Part shown: positions 1 to 15,200 of the stretch, piece after piece | Layout: every line of letters starts with the position of its first letter | Position numbering within the stretch: the stretch's first letter is position 1 | Assembly: GCF_965363235.1 (NCBI RefSeq) | Contig: NC_134842.1 | Coordinates: 6,599,112 to 6,663,111, forward strand | Direction: 5' to 3' | DNA: 64,000 bases | Source of the DNA: Mytilus galloprovincialis | Lineage: Eukaryota > Mollusca > Bivalvia > Mytilida > Mytilidae | Program-made: the position numbers and the translations under genes | The notes under the pieces: generated by a model | Told to the model about the DNA's origin: nothing | Database searches by the model: none | What the model saw: the letters and a program-made list of their open reading frames with translations, nothing else

Positions 1-245
1 CTATTATAAAACTTTGCGAAGAACTTTCCGCACATAGTTCCACTTTATTACAGGCTCTTACAGTCACAAACATAGGCATATCATCTTTAAGTTCGAGCTG
101 AGTTTTAACAAATGATGATGATAAAGATACATTCAAACGATCCATAATGTCACATAACAATGGCGTAGTACCAATGCATACTTCAAAATGGTCGATACCG
201 GATTGTGGGTCTTCAAATCCAATCCATGTGGCATGTAGTGATGAG
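1..245 (-). CDS. Lectin gene exon 17 (runs off the window)
   Basis: Opens at a TTCCAG acceptor (250-246) and reads SSLHATWIGFEDPQSGIDHF, EVCIGTTPLLC, then VTVRACNKVELCAESSS. It is still open at base 1, so the protein has more units or a C-terminal region outside the window. Confidence 0.87.
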
Positions 246-3200
246 CTGGAATGATATAAAAGTGTTAATATAATACACAAAAATATCTATCATATGTGTA
301 TGCGGTTTAATTGGAATTTCTTTGTTTTGAAACTTTGATACCACTTCAGCCACTTGATCTGGGTGTTTTTGTAAACTTTGTACAACAAAAGCAAATCACA
401 AAATAATGAACTTCGAGAAAAATTAAAAATGGAAAGTTCTTAAACAAATGGCAAAATCAAAAGCTCAAACATTTTAAACGAATTGATAACAACTGTTATA
501 TTCTTGACTGGGTATAGGGATTTTCTTATGTAGAAAATAGTGTAAAAAATCCGGGTGTAATAGCTACTTAAACCTCTCACATGTATGACGGTCGCATCAA
601 ATTCAATTTGTGTGAACAAAACATAAAAACTTAGAAGGTCTGGTATATGTTAGACAGAAGACTTTGTACGTGAAATCTTTCTACAAATACCAACTGATTG
701 ACTTTTATATGTTTCAGTGATTTTACTACAATAAATGTATTTAATTAATTACACGATTTTAATACATGTTAAATGTATTGCCAAAAGTCACATAGTCAGG
801 CAATTCCGAACTTCACATACGTAATAAACCTTAACTGCTGAATAGGAATACGTGATAAAAATGTATATTTCTAAATGCAATTTTTATGTAACATTTTCTT
901 TTCATTGACTAAAAGTAACCGTCAAATCCACGGTTGATCACGCGTAACTAAGGAGGGACCCGCCATTTTAAATAAATGGATCAACTAATTTTCGATAACA
1001 AGAATATGATCGAAAATAAAATAAAACCTACCTCGAATTCGCCGTTTTAATATAATTTTATCCTAATTTGAATCGTAAAGGTAACGTATTAACCTCAAGT
1101 TTGTAAGTTTTCATTTGTATTACGTCAGGTTAACCCATGACGTCTTTGCGCATAAATCATTCATGAAGGAATTTGTTTGTTTGTCAAATTTATTTTTTCA
1201 GTTTTAACGTAACATTTCCTTTCGTATTGCATTAGAATTGGAATAATTGTATATTAGTTAAATAATTGCTACCATCAATTTAGATACGCGTCAACGGAAA
1301 CTGCATTTATGACCATCAGATCGACAATGGACGGTGGCCACGCGTTAGCTACAGTACTGTTACTCCTTAATTCCTTACTATTTTAGATTTTTGCAACAGA
1401 TAATTTTACATATCGTATTCCAACTTGATTAGGTAAGCTTTCAAACTTTTTTGTATCTGAGCGTCACTGGTAAGTCCTGGTTTGACGAAACGCGCGTCAT
1501 GCATATTAAATTGAATACCTGGTACCTTTTGTTAGCTATTATCTGTGTATTTCTCTGTCCTATATGTTCTTTCATTTATTTTTATTTTAGTCCTTTCATG
1601 TAATGTTGTTATTTTGGTATCTTAGGCATGCCATAAAAGCAGGAGGTTTGACATGCCACAAGACCAGGTGCCACCCACCATTTTTTCTAACAATGTCCTG
1701 TACCAAGTCAGGAAATGGCCCTTATATTGTAGTTCGTTTCTGTGTGTGTTACATTTTAATGTTGTGTTTCTGTTGTGCCGTAGTTCTCCTCTTATATTTG
1801 TTGCGTTTCCCTCACTTTTAGTTTAAAACCAGGATTTTTTTTCAATCGATTTATGAATTTCGAACACCGATATACTCATGTTGCCTTTATTTACAATGGT
1901 GTTTTGAACATTAGGTGTTTATTGTGGTTGTTTCGTGGATGTTTATCTGACATATGCACACGATGTACAATTATCTGATATATCATTTGTATATATTTCA
2001 ATACGTACTTATCAGACTGGTATCTTGAATGAATTCCAGGTTCTCCAACAACTACTAAGCCAGGTATAGGAGCAGAGTTGTCAATTAATACACCATTTGA
2101 TGCACCATGACTACAAAGTCCTGCTCCGTTACATGCTTTAAGTATGCAGTAATACCTAACTCCTTGAACAAAGTTTGATGTCCATGTCTTTGCTAGAATA
2201 AATTTCATATACACTATCAAATAAAGTTACTATACACAAGTTCGATCTCATAACGTACAACGAATAGCAAAAACGTGTAGATAATCCAATGAAAAACATT
2301 CATAAAGCTAGCAAAACAAAATGTGTATGATTAAAAAAGCTGACCAAATTGGAAAGTGAGAAAATATCGTAATATTGAACACAGGGGTCAAATTTATTTT
2401 GTATTCAATTTCATTATAAAGGTAAAATAAAAATTGCCTTGAAACATTTCTGTTGTTGAATATTATTCTGTATATTCTAAAAATAACACGATTTTTTTAT
2501 ATTATAGTTAAATCAAATACATGTTAAAACCGCAGAGCAAATATTTTATCCTTTTTATGTGTTAATTAGAAAAAAAATCAGTTCTTACTGTTTCTCAACC
2601 CAACGTGTGTCAGTGTTTCCATATCGTCATATCCAGCTGTAAAACCAAGTCCAACATAGTATCTATCAATCTGTGAATGTGGATCATGAAATCCTCTCCA
2701 TTTACAAGATATACTTGTCGTATTCCTCTGGTAGTCTATATCCTTCTAAGATTTATACATTTAATTATTTTTAAATTACAATAGTTTATAATATACACTC
2801 TTAAAAATCAAATACAGAAATGATTGTTGATCAATGTGTGTTACTAAACATAATTCTTAAGTTTCATCTGAAAGAGTCAAATACTACAAAAGATCTACAA
2901 GCATTATTGACTTTGTATGTGAACACTCATTTTTTATCGATTTTTTGATAACTCAACACAAACTAATATCTTCACAATTTAATGAGGGGCCATTTGGGGG
3001 GCCACCTCCGAATGCCGGATGCTGGATGTGTTGCAGTCCTATTGGTGTATTTCGGCTGTAGTTTGCGCCTTTGTTGGAATTTTGTCTCTTTGATATATTT
3101 CCCATTTCTCAAATTTATCTATATTTTAAGCTTTAACCCGGAACGGTAAATGCAATATACCAGATAAGGAGAAAACTTCCAATGATAAAGAGTCTTTACA

Positions 3201-6200
3201 CTGTTTTGGATTATCGTTTGATGTCCACGTGGAACAGATGTTTTCATTTATGTTTTGCATATGACTTCTATAATGTTGATATCGAAAGTATTCAATGAAG
3301 GCTGTTTTCGAAAGACTTGTTTTAAAAGAGGGACGAAAGATACCAGAAAGATAGTCAAACTCATAAATCGTTAATAAACTGACAACGCCATAGCGAAAAA
3401 TGAAAAAGACCAACAGAAAACAATAGTAGTCATGACACAACAAAGAAAACTAACGAATAAGCAACATGAACCCCACCAAAAACTACGGGTGATTTCAGGT
3501 GCTCCGGAGGGGTAAGCAGATTCTGCTCAACATGTGGCACCCGTTGAGTTGCTCATTTAATAACACATCCGGTAAATAGTCTCATTCGATAGGTCACATT
3601 TATGAAAGGGAGGGGGATTGTAGTAACGACGTTTGGACATATGTGAAACGGTTAATCCATAACGGTGAACCAACTCGTGATGGCGTCCGTAAAATTTACG
3701 ATGGGATGATTTCAACAGTACCATTTGAAACCCTTGGTTTAGTAGCTTCCTAGCGAGCAGCAAACCTCTATCAAGAAATTCATGATAGGAAATACAAGCA
3801 CGGGAATAACGTATCAATTGGAAGATATAGACCCCGTATGCAGGAGCTGCTGAAATGTTGCTACTTTATAGAGATGGGAGGTTCACAATTGGAATACTTA
3901 AATCATCTCTTATGTTTAGTTTTCAGCCGACCTAACTGTATCTGTTTTAACCCATATCTCTAGTTAGTTCGGTGTGATAGATGCGTTCAACATAGTCACC
4001 AAATTTTAAATTATTTGGTAAGAGAACATCATCTTTACAGCGAAGAGTGAAGTTGAAGGATATTCCTAACTTCTTATCTTTCTTCTTAAGAAGTTCCTGT
4101 ATGAAGTCCGCCTCATTAAAATAAAGAAGAGGGACATAATTGGTTCCCATTGGAATGCCTCCGAACGTAACAAATATGTTTTCATTCAGGAAATCAAGCA
4201 TTTTAATGATATGTGTACTCACTGCATCTGTTTCGCCTTGATTGTCTGGAAAAGAAATATCCATGACATGGCCAATTACTGGAGCTGTACTATCAATAAC
4301 AAATGGCGTCGATACAGAAAATGAGGAAAGACCAGCTCCGTTTATTGCCTAAAATAAATCAAAGTAATTAAATATTAATTTTTTTTATAGAAACCAGGTT
4401 TTTTTTACACCAGAAGCGCGTTTCTTCTACAAAAATGTCATCGGTGTCACTCGAAAAAAAATAAAGGTAAAAAAAGTATGAATTTGCGTGTGCACATATT
4501 ATTGTTTGTTCCAAAATACTCTCAGAGAAAATGATTTAAAGATTGCGTTGATGTTTGTTAAAAAATGTTTTAAACTGTACAATGTTATTGGAATACTCCT
4601 AATGTCATAAATGGTAACAGCTTTTGATATAAACTCGGAGAATAACTAAATGAATGATTAAATGCATGGGGATACACTTATTTATAGATTTTTGAAATGA
4701 TAGATTTATTACCTGTAGTAAAAAGGGAAAGGGATGAAATGAGCATCACATCATTTGCATCATAGCAAAATCGACAAAGTATTATGGAGTTTTATGAGTT
4801 AAATATATGTCAATCTAAAATGAAACACTGAAGAAATCAGAAACCGAATCGAATGTTTATCAGCTATTCAAATAGTGTGTATTTGCGTTTGACTTTCAGA
4901 TAGTTTTGCTACTAGCATCACTAAGGACATATTATTTGTCGAAATGTGCTCTTGGTGCTGTAAAACTTTACCAATAATATTATTATTTTATTCTAAATTA
5001 GATTCTGTTATTTTTTACATACATGTATCAAGTAAAAAATAATATAATTCAAACATCTTTGAATGAATATTTGCGTAAGTATATTGTAGGTTATAAAAAA
5101 ATCCAAATGTTGTTTAAAATAAATATTGAATTTTCAATATTGAAATAAGCATCTTTAAAAAATATCGTTTAAAAGAAAACAATATTCTAATTTACAGTGA
5201 AATAGTATAATAAATATGTATAACCATTAATAGAAATCAAAATTTCATGAAATTAAACTTCTTCGTCTTTTTATTTAAAATATTAGTAGTAGTAGTAGTA
5301 GTATAATTATTATTATTATTAAAAGTTACTACAAAATTAGTAATATATAATAATAATTTTACGTATACTTTAAACTTTTATAGGTGATTTACCTTGACGA
5401 AAGCATAATACTGATGTCCATCAATCAATCGACTATCTTCGTTAATTTCTGCAAACATGTTAGTCTTATGGAAAGGCACAATATCGGCAGAGTTGTTTGT
5501 AGAACCTATTCCAATTTCGAATTGTATAATTCCACTTTCGTTATCCTCGAACCCAAACCACTGGACCGAAATGTGATGAGTTTTGACGAAATAACTAATT
5601 CCTCTTTCAACTTGTGTTGTGCCAGTTGAAGGTGGAGTGTTGTCGTAAATAACGCCTTCTGAATGTCTTTCAACTGACCGATTCAAATGATCATAAGCTG
5701 AAAATACATTTTCAATCAGATATAAATCAGGTGAATTTCTGTGTTTTAAATTAAAATCCCAAAGATAGCTGTTTAAATGCTGAACAAACTGTATCATGTT
5801 TGTTTTAAAATTAAATACTTGTCGTATTGAAAGATATATATGTCATAGAGTCAAATCCTAAGTTTATTCATCATTGTTTAAAATTTAATGTTTATTTTTG
5901 TAACCTCATTGTAGTGTTAAACCGTTCTAAGAATGAGCGCACGGTCAACGCTTTTACAACCCTATGAAATTACAAAAAGAAGCATTCAATACTTATAATT
6001 ACATTTATTAACTAGGATCATGAAAGCACATTTTTTATTAAGTTTTTATTTAATTTACATGTGCACTTTATTGTGGAACCTCGTGTCATCATTTATGCTT
6101 TTTTTGTGCAATGAAAATGATTAAGGAATATATTTGTAACGCTAGATTGCAGTGTAGCCAATCAGAATTACGGAATAACGTATTATAATGGAATAAATCT

Positions 6201-9200
6201 TATGTAATTATTTAGTAATGTCATACCCCAGTGAGAAGCCTTAAGCTTTTCCTTATTTGAAGTCATTGGTTTCTGTCTATCATATTTGGTTCTTAATGTA
6301 TTCTACATAAATCCGTCGGGATTTATTTTCGTTTGAAATGTTTATTTTAATTTCATTTTAACTGTAACTGTTTTGCTTTCTTTACGATTTGGTTGTTGTC
6401 CTTTGATGAATGCCCTACGGTGACTTTCAGTTCTTCATATTACAAACTTAATCTCTGTTGGCATTTTCTCATGGTCATTCATACCAATTCTCATGATAGT
6501 CATATCGACTAGCACCAACTAATCAGTTAAAACTATAATCATGTCTGATAATTTATTACAGTGAATTGTAATATTTGTTTGTTGCCTATTTGGCACTAAT
6601 ATTGTAACACAATAAGCTTTGTAAATAGAGCTATTGTACCGTAATCTAAAGACATTTATGCTGTAACTGTTACCTCGAATAGTAGCATAATATATTTGCC
6701 CAGGTTGTAAGCGCAAGTCTGTAACTAAAACAAAGTCTGCCAGACCAGCTGTTGTAAAGGGTACAACATCAGTTCCTCCGATACTGGTACCTACAAGTAA
6801 GCATAAATCTTAGACATCTCTATATAACCATACCTATTATTATTATACAATATTGTTATGTAATGATCTAGTTCAATTTTTCACAATCCGTTTTATTCTT
6901 AATTACTTTGTTTTTTTGAGGAAGGAATTGTTTTGTATGTTCAAAAAGACCTAAATTACGTCCTTCGTCAAGAAACATTTACATTTAATAATCATATAGA
7001 ATTGCTCTTACCTATTGCGTATTGGAAAGATGCAACTGCATTTGGATATCCCATGTCTATTACTTTTGAATTCCCACTGAACCCTGACCACTGAATGTTA
7101 ATCGATGAGCCTTCAATTACATATCCATTTCTTGATAATATAGAAACTTTGCCACCCTTGGGTATGTCATCATCAACTAAGAATCCATCACTACAACCTT
7201 CAAACGAATCTGTTACAGCGCATATATAAAATAATCCGTTTTCCTTTAAATATGGATTATCAAAATTAACGAAACCGTTCGTTGTATCCGTTGAAAACAA
7301 GCATGACAAGTCAAGAGAGCAATCTATAGATGGAATAACTTGATATTTCATAAGAAACCATTTTACTGAAACTTCGACTACTCCTAGTAAAAACCCAGAA
7401 ATTTTTACATTCTGTTCAGCGAAATCCATCTCATTGTCGTGAAGAACTTTCAAATATTTTCCAATATTAGAACTGTGTTGTAGTTCTAATATGCGCTTAA
7501 TGACAGGATTATTCAGATTAAGATCATAAATAATATTTTTATCATAGATGTTAGGATCGTCTATCACTGTAGATTTGCTGCAAGCTCGTTTGATATCTTC
7601 TGATGGACAGAATGCTTCTAAACAAACATATGTTTGATGGTGAAGATAAACTGGTATGTCTAGACAGTCAGAATCCTGTAATGTATTAAATATATTGTCA
7701 TAAAAAAACGGCAGGAACAAAATCATTATAGCATCTACGGCTGACGTTTATTTACAACTTTTTTTAATAAAAAAAAAAGTTAGAGATACCGTAGATAGCC
7801 AATAATATGGGCAGAAAAAAACTTCCTCAATAAATTAAGCAGTAATTGCCAAATACAAGAGTTACATATTTTAAGACGAAAACAGGTGATAGGTTCAATC
7901 TGCACTTAAGAAAACTCGGAAAGAGGATAATAGGACTGTGACAATGACAAAAGGAACGTGTTTTAAAATATCTATAATATATTTGTTGAAAACATACGCA
8001 ACTAACACAATTAAAGAATAATAAGGGTGAAGTAAAAGAGGCAATAACTGTCAAATACATGTTCACCGATTTGAGTAAAATTCTCACATTTGATTAATAG
8101 CATCCTTAAACGATTATTCAATTGATAAAAGTCTAAAAATAAAGTATTTACAGGTCATGGGCTCGATAATATGTATCAATGTTTCGTGAGTGTTTAAGTC
8201 TGGATGCCATCTAATTACCTGTCACGTTGACCTCTGAAGACATGCATATATGTGCATATATGCGATATTAACATATTAACATATCTTAAGATTTATATAG
8301 TTAGTGAACGCGTGCAAATGGATTTTTCTAGGTCTGTTTAATTTCATACGATAAATAAAGGCAACAGTAGTATACCGCTGTTCAAAACTCATAAATCCAT
8401 GGACAAAAAACAAAATCGGGGTAACAAACTAAAACCGAGGGAAACGCATTAAATATAAGAGGAGAACAACGACACAACACCGAAACGCAACACACACAGA
8501 AACGGACCAAGCAATAGACAAAACACCACGAGAATAACAAATATAACATCAAAACCTAATACATGAATTTGGGATAGACAAGTACCGTGCCACGTCTTAT
8601 CTAAACAATAAGAGAAAACACAAACGGCTCAACGTTAAAATGCAACACACACACAGAAACGAACAATATTATAACAATGGCCATCTTCCTGACTTGGTAC
8701 AGGACACTTTTAAAGGGGAATAAAAGTGGTGGGTTGAACCTGGTTTTATGGCATGCCAAACCTCGCACTTTAATGGCAAAGTTAAATATAACATTGAAAT
8801 GACAACATAATATTACAGGACTACAATACATCTTAATACATCTTAATCATCGTTTTTACCTTTAAAGGAGTGATTTTTTTTAGATCAAATTAGTCAATCA
8901 AATGAAAATAAACTGGCAACGGCTGGCTAAAAATGAAAGAAGACACACAAACAATAGAACACATGACACAACGCAGAAAACTAAAGAAAAAGAAACACGA
9001 ATACTTACAAAAACAAGGGTTAATCTCAGGTGCTCCGGACGGGTAAGCAGATCCTGTTCCCGAGTGTACTGATTCAAAGACCGATATTTTTTTAATTGAA
9101 ATTGAGAAAGGAAATGGGGAATGTATCAAAGCGACAACAACCCGACCATAGAACACTTTCAAAACCAATCACAATTTAGTAAGTGATGTCTAAATAATTT

Positions 9201-12200
9201 ACCGTAAAAAGTCCTTTGTTTTCATCAGATTCTTTTCCTAAATAGACCTTCCAGTCAGTCAGCATTGTATTGCCTCTGTCTTTGAATAAGGACCATCTGT
9301 AACCAGCTGGAATGGTTTCTTTATACAATACAGTGCATGTTGATTTCTGCCATTTCACAGTTGTGTTGATGCAATTATCCTCCAATTGAAGCGAAGCCTG
9401 AACTTTTATCTTCTTGGATGTTACTGTTTCAACTACAATGTCACTAGAAATGGAAGGCTTAAGACATTTCAATCCAAAACACGTCTTAACAAATACCTGG
9501 TAAATGGATTCTGTAAAATTTCCATGAAAATAATTATATCTATTAGTCCCAACCGATTCATACAAAAGTCTGTTTTCACAAGTAGTATTATTCGACATTT
9601 TACATAGTCCTACTTCATAATGGGATACATACTGCTTATAGTTTTCGCCAATCGACCAGTAAACAGGAAGTAATGAAGTCGAAGATTGCAGTTCCATGTC
9701 TGGATCACACTTATAGAGAAATAATGTAATATTTGAAGATTTATTCGACTTATTGCTGTCTACATCGATGGAAATCTTTGAGACGGAAACTAATGGAATA
9801 AATGTTATAATCATTTGATTCAAAATTTGTCTTCGAGATTTGACAAGAACATTTGTGTTTGATATTGTAAATGATTCGTTTGTATTATCCGTTAACAACG
9901 AATAACTGACGCCATGTTGAAGAGGTTGAGAAAGTTGAAGTAAAGTTTCTGATGATGAGATAATCCATTCATCTAAAACGTTGTCAACCCCACATCGAAT
10001 ACCATGGTAAATCGTCAATGACGACGTCACAGATGTACTATTCAATATCACAAACCCATCGGACGAAACTCTGTAGATTTCCCGATTTGCATAAGATGCC
10101 TTGATAGTCACATAATATTGTTTCTCTGTTCTGAGTTGGCCTAAAGATTCGCACGCTCTTTCATCATTGGTTGCGTTAAACACGTGAAAAGTTATTGCAT
10201 CATCGGATTTGTTAACGGTACCGACTCCTACCTCAAATTCAATCTCCTCATTTGTAAAACCTTTCATTACAAAACAGTAAACTTTAGCGTCATGTAAAAC
10301 GTCTACATCTTGATAAAAGCCTTTATTTCCAGTGTCAACATCTAAAACAACCCCACTTCTTGGTGGAATTATATTGGGTAGTTTGAAAGAAGGTGTATTT
10401 ATACTGCAATAATGTCCAGCATAGTTATATACATGCATTTGAATATGGAAGTCTAAACTTTTCTCGGAATCATACATTTGCAACTTTTTAACCGGATATT
10501 TGATACATTGGTGATGTATACCGCATTGACCTCCATGTGATTTTATGTCCCACTCAAGGAAAGGTGTTATATACTTATTTTCCACGCCTGCAATGATGGT
10601 AATATATATATATAGGTTGAATGCTTTCAAATGTTTGATGTTGGTACACACTTCACTATTCTTAACTTAAAAATTGTAACGCTAATTGTGTGGAAAGACC
10701 TATTTGTATTTGTAGCATACAATAAGCTATCATTTGACGATTCTAATGACATTTTAAACCTGTTTTACTACTTTCAAAGTTAAACACATGGTTTTTGGTG
10801 GAAAGACCTTCAATCCTTTCTGAACAATTGCTTTTTTTTTTTCTATTTTTCTTGGTAATTTAGGCGGTCCATTGTGTTATCATTTCAATAAGTTATTGCT
10901 AAGATTCCAGTATGCACCTCACGATTTTATTTGTTTTATCATTGATAAATAATGACCGCACTGTGTTTGGGGTATTTTATAAAGCGGTAATCATGGTGAT
11001 TAAACTCGCATGATATATCATGAAAGACCAGGTATCTTTTAACGGAACAAATTACCATTGAATGTGTCATTTGTTTAAACAAGTGTTGTGACGTCTAAAC
11101 AACATAACTGTTCTTTTCTTAAATATAACCAGAAAAATAAAATAATATCTGACTGCTCTCCTAATTGGAGATCATAAAAACTTGAATTGGCAGTACAAAA
11201 AAAAATCGTATATTAATTTTAGACTAATCAATGAACATTTGTTTTCGCATAAAGCATAGGCTGTCGTAAAAACTATAAGTATGCTGTATATAAATTTCTG
11301 ATGACTCTTTTGAATCCAAAAAAATGTAACTGTTATGAACAAAATATTCGTACAACTAATCAAAATGAGGTTCTAAATTTCTGGGACGGAATGTGAATGA
11401 ATCCCCACCTGCACTTGTTGAAATATGCGTTTTAATAGATTAGATAATATAATAAAAGATAGAGAGACGGAAGATACTAAAGTAAACTAATAATCATCAT
11501 GTTTCCTAAATCATGTCCTTTGTTCCAGCTTAACTATATAGAAGAAGCTTTAGTGATCTTATCTAATTTGTTTATTTTATGACGTAATTTGTTGCCAACT
11601 TAACTTTAGGAAACATTACTAATGTTATTTTTTCTGTTTGTTCAATTCTTTTTAATTATGGTTCTCTAACCTTATTTTTTTATTATATTTGTATATCTGT
11701 TTCTAATAAAGTAAACATGTTCTTTACTTACCAACACGAAACATTACTGATCCAATTTCTTCTGTTTGTTCTGTGTCGTAAAATGTGTTCTTATCCCATT
11801 GCGCAATGACAAATCCATTATCAATAACAGGCTTTGGAATATCCTTGCAAACGGGTGGTGTTTCATCGGCTAATATTGGTCCAAACCAAATCTTCTGGTC
11901 TAGACCAGCTCTGTTTTTCACTTTGATGAATATGAATATAGATTTTTCACCGATAAGCCCTGGATGATGTTGGATATAACTTGTGAGGTGATGTGTTTTG
12001 GTATAAACCATTAAGTTAGGACTATCAATTAAGGATACATCTTTCCCAAATCCCACATAGGCATGAGCTATCTGGCTATTATCCTCACCGATGCCCCATG
12101 TAATTTGAAAAAGATCCGTCGGTGTATAGATAAAAAAAAAATTATAACGACTAATAGTGCGGCACATGAAAGATGATACTGCTGTACCTTCGCCTGTATT

Positions 12201-15200
12201 GTTCTGTATTATAGGAAGTAAACTCAACATGTCATCATTACTCTTGTTTGTGCAAAATTTACTGCACTCATCACCAAATAACTTAATTCTTGAGAGATTC
12301 TGTTTTATAAGCCATGAAACACCGTCATAACAACCGATTGATTCTACAGTTTTTGCATGTTTAACGCTAACGTTTACTATTTCAGGAACACTTTCATCGA
12401 ATGTTATTCCGTCTGAACATGCAATCTTTGAAGGACTCATTGCGTGATTAAACGCCATAACCGTCACATAATATTTGCCTTGACCATCTGGAAACGCTAA
12501 TTTTGTAGATTCATGGGTGGTATCCAGTACAAAAGAACCGTTCATTTCACCGGCTTCTTTGTTATTCAAATTGTTGATACAGTTTCTACCGATGCCTACT
12601 CTATAGAACTTGATACCACTCTCGTGGTCGATAAATCCATGCCAGTGTACAGTGAACTGATGGATACTTGTATAGTCTATATCAGGACTTCCTATTGGAC
12701 CTTCCAAAACTACTCCTACTTCTGGTGGGGATTCGTCAACTAATATGTCTATATGGTCGTAAGCGACAAGATGAGCGTTGTTTGTTGCTGTGACGGTGAA
12801 GAAATATCTCCTGTTATGATTTCCGTTATGTTTATTGAGTGTTTTCAACTTTTTTAGTTCTGCCACATACGTTGTTGATGTACACTCGCCAATCATCGGA
12901 CAGTAACAAGTCGTTGTATTGGTGCACAAATTCTATTGTAAAAAAACATTTTCAATATACTTTACTGTAACATCCAATCAAGAAGCAATTATTACGTGAA
13001 TTTAAAATTTCTTTTGTTGTGATATTATATTTTTGGAAAATTCATTAATTGATTTTTCTTATCTCAATATCCAATCATGTTTTATAGTCCGTTACAACTG
13101 TACATCACTGTGTTATTAGCTTTTCTCAACCGATGGAATATTTGTCATTAAAAAGGTATATTTGAAAACATAAGTATATCAACAGAATTACAAATAAATT
13201 ATTCATTTTATCTAAAATTTACAACAACAACAAAAAATTCGTTTGAAACATAACTGTTCTAAATTTTATCCGCAGCCTATCTATACTGTAACTTTCAGAT
13301 TTCACGTGAACTGTTGCAGATTATCGTAAGGACCTCGTACATATCATGCAGATAGTCCGCCCTCAATGTCGAACTCTCATTATATCAGTTGTGTTCAAGA
13401 AGAAGTTTTTATCAACTTAATAATGACAAGCTTTCAAACATACGCCATCTTTAAAGTTTTTGCAGTGTTTGTTAACAGCACGAACTTTGAAGCCGAACAA
13501 CAATATTAAATCATTCTGTTCAGTGGTGTATGAGCGATTCTTTAAATGATATAAAGGATGTTACTCATTATATTCATTAAACAAAGAGAGACCGTACCTG
13601 TATCTGCTTTTGGTTATATTGGACATTTTTGGTGACTGTTGCATTAAATTAACGGTACCAATTTTCTTGCACCAGATGCGCATTTCGACAATACATGTCT
13701 CTTCAGTGATGCTCGTGGCCTAAATATTTGAAATCCAAAGCTTATATAAAAGATGAAGAGTAATAATCCAAAAGGTCCAAAAAGTATAGCCAAATCCGTG
13801 AAAGGAATCAGAGCTTTGCATGAGGGAGATACATTCCTTAATTTATGATAATTTCGAATATTTTGTAACAGCAAATTTTAATAACACAAAAAATCCGTAT
13901 TTTCATGCCAGTACCGAAGTACTGGCTACTGGGCTGGTGATACCCTCGGGGACTAATAGTCCACCAGCAGAGGCATCGACCCAGTGGTAGTAATTAAATT
14001 AACGGTACCAATTTTCTTGCACCAGATGCGCATTTCGACAATACATGTCTCTTCAGTGATGCATGTGTTCACAACCTTTCAAGAATCGTAGCAGTTTAAA
14101 TATGGAAATTTTATAGAGTTACAGAAATTCATCAATTTAATAATTTGTTGTTTTTTGGGGGTTTTTTTGGGAGGGGGGATTTCATGTCTATTATTGATAT
14201 CATCAGGGAAGGAATTTATGAGTTCAGGACGATCGTTAAAGAGGCAGTCTAAAAAAACAATTCAAGTTTGGATGTTTATTTCTTTTAACACTGATTAATG
14301 AAAGATAACAGGCTTATGAGCATGTACACAGATATTTTAAGTCTTGTGATAAAAATGGAGGACTAAAAAACAGATTTCTTCTCCATGTGAGGTAGGTGTA
14401 ACACAGGAAGAAAAAAGTCACCTTTTCTTTTTGCCTTATACCTGAATGACTTGGAGGAGTATCTGGATGATAACTATGTGGATGGTCTTAAATTTATTAA
14501 TGAAAAATTTACAGACAATCTTGATTTGTGTATCAAGTTATTCATTCTTCTGAACGCCTACGACACAATTATTTTTGAGGAGTTAGAAGGGTTATATAGC
14601 GCTCTGGATGTTTTTGAGCAATATTGTTTTGAGTGAAAACTCACTGTTAATGTATCAAAAACAAAGATTGTAATTTTTTCAAAGAGAAAGTTTTATAAGA
14701 GTGTTACTTTTAAACTAAGTAGTGAAATTATTGAAACTAAAGATTCATGTTATCTTGGTCTGCTTTTTTAATCACAACGGAATTTTTTGGCAAGCTCTAA
14801 AACAAAAGGTAGACCAATCTCAAGAATCACTATATGCTCTTAACAAGAATATACAAAATATCTCACTTCCGATTAATTTACAGTTAAAATTATTTGATGC
14901 ATTGGTGGTTCCCATTTTGACATATTCCTCGGCAATATGGGGGTTTGAAAATAAAAATAATACTGAAAAATTACATTCTACAGTTTTGTAAGTGCAATTT
15001 GGGAGTGCGATTATCTATGCCAAAATCCATGGTGTATGGGGAACTTTGAAGGTTTCCACTTGAACAATGTAAGTTTTTGGCAGAAGTTAGCAACAGACGA
15101 TAAACAACTATCGGTAAACTGTATAAGTTACTTTGGTACATGCATAAGCATGAAGGTTATACTTTCAAGTGATTTAACTATGTTAAATATGTGTTTAAAG

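Larger units (their letters stand above)
246..2008. other. Intron 16 of the lectin gene, with dispersed repeats
   Basis: Holds a diverged mussel-type repeat at about 370-640, a short GACGAAACGCGCGTC-core repeat at about 1440-1545, and a longer repeat at about 1570-1890. Nothing coding. Confidence 0.6.

Noticed and set aside
1603-1821. 72-codon plus-strand open frame
   Set aside because: Lies wholly inside a dispersed repeat found several times in the window.
3947-4222. Extension of lectin exon 14 through the donor as coding sequence
   Set aside because: The extension matches a reverse transcriptase, not the lectin repeat; exon 15 joins in phase at the donor and restores the unit order.
5284-5330. 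Triplet run that might be read as a regulatory repeat
   Set aside because: A short mixed AGT/ATT microsatellite inside an intron; nothing suggests function.
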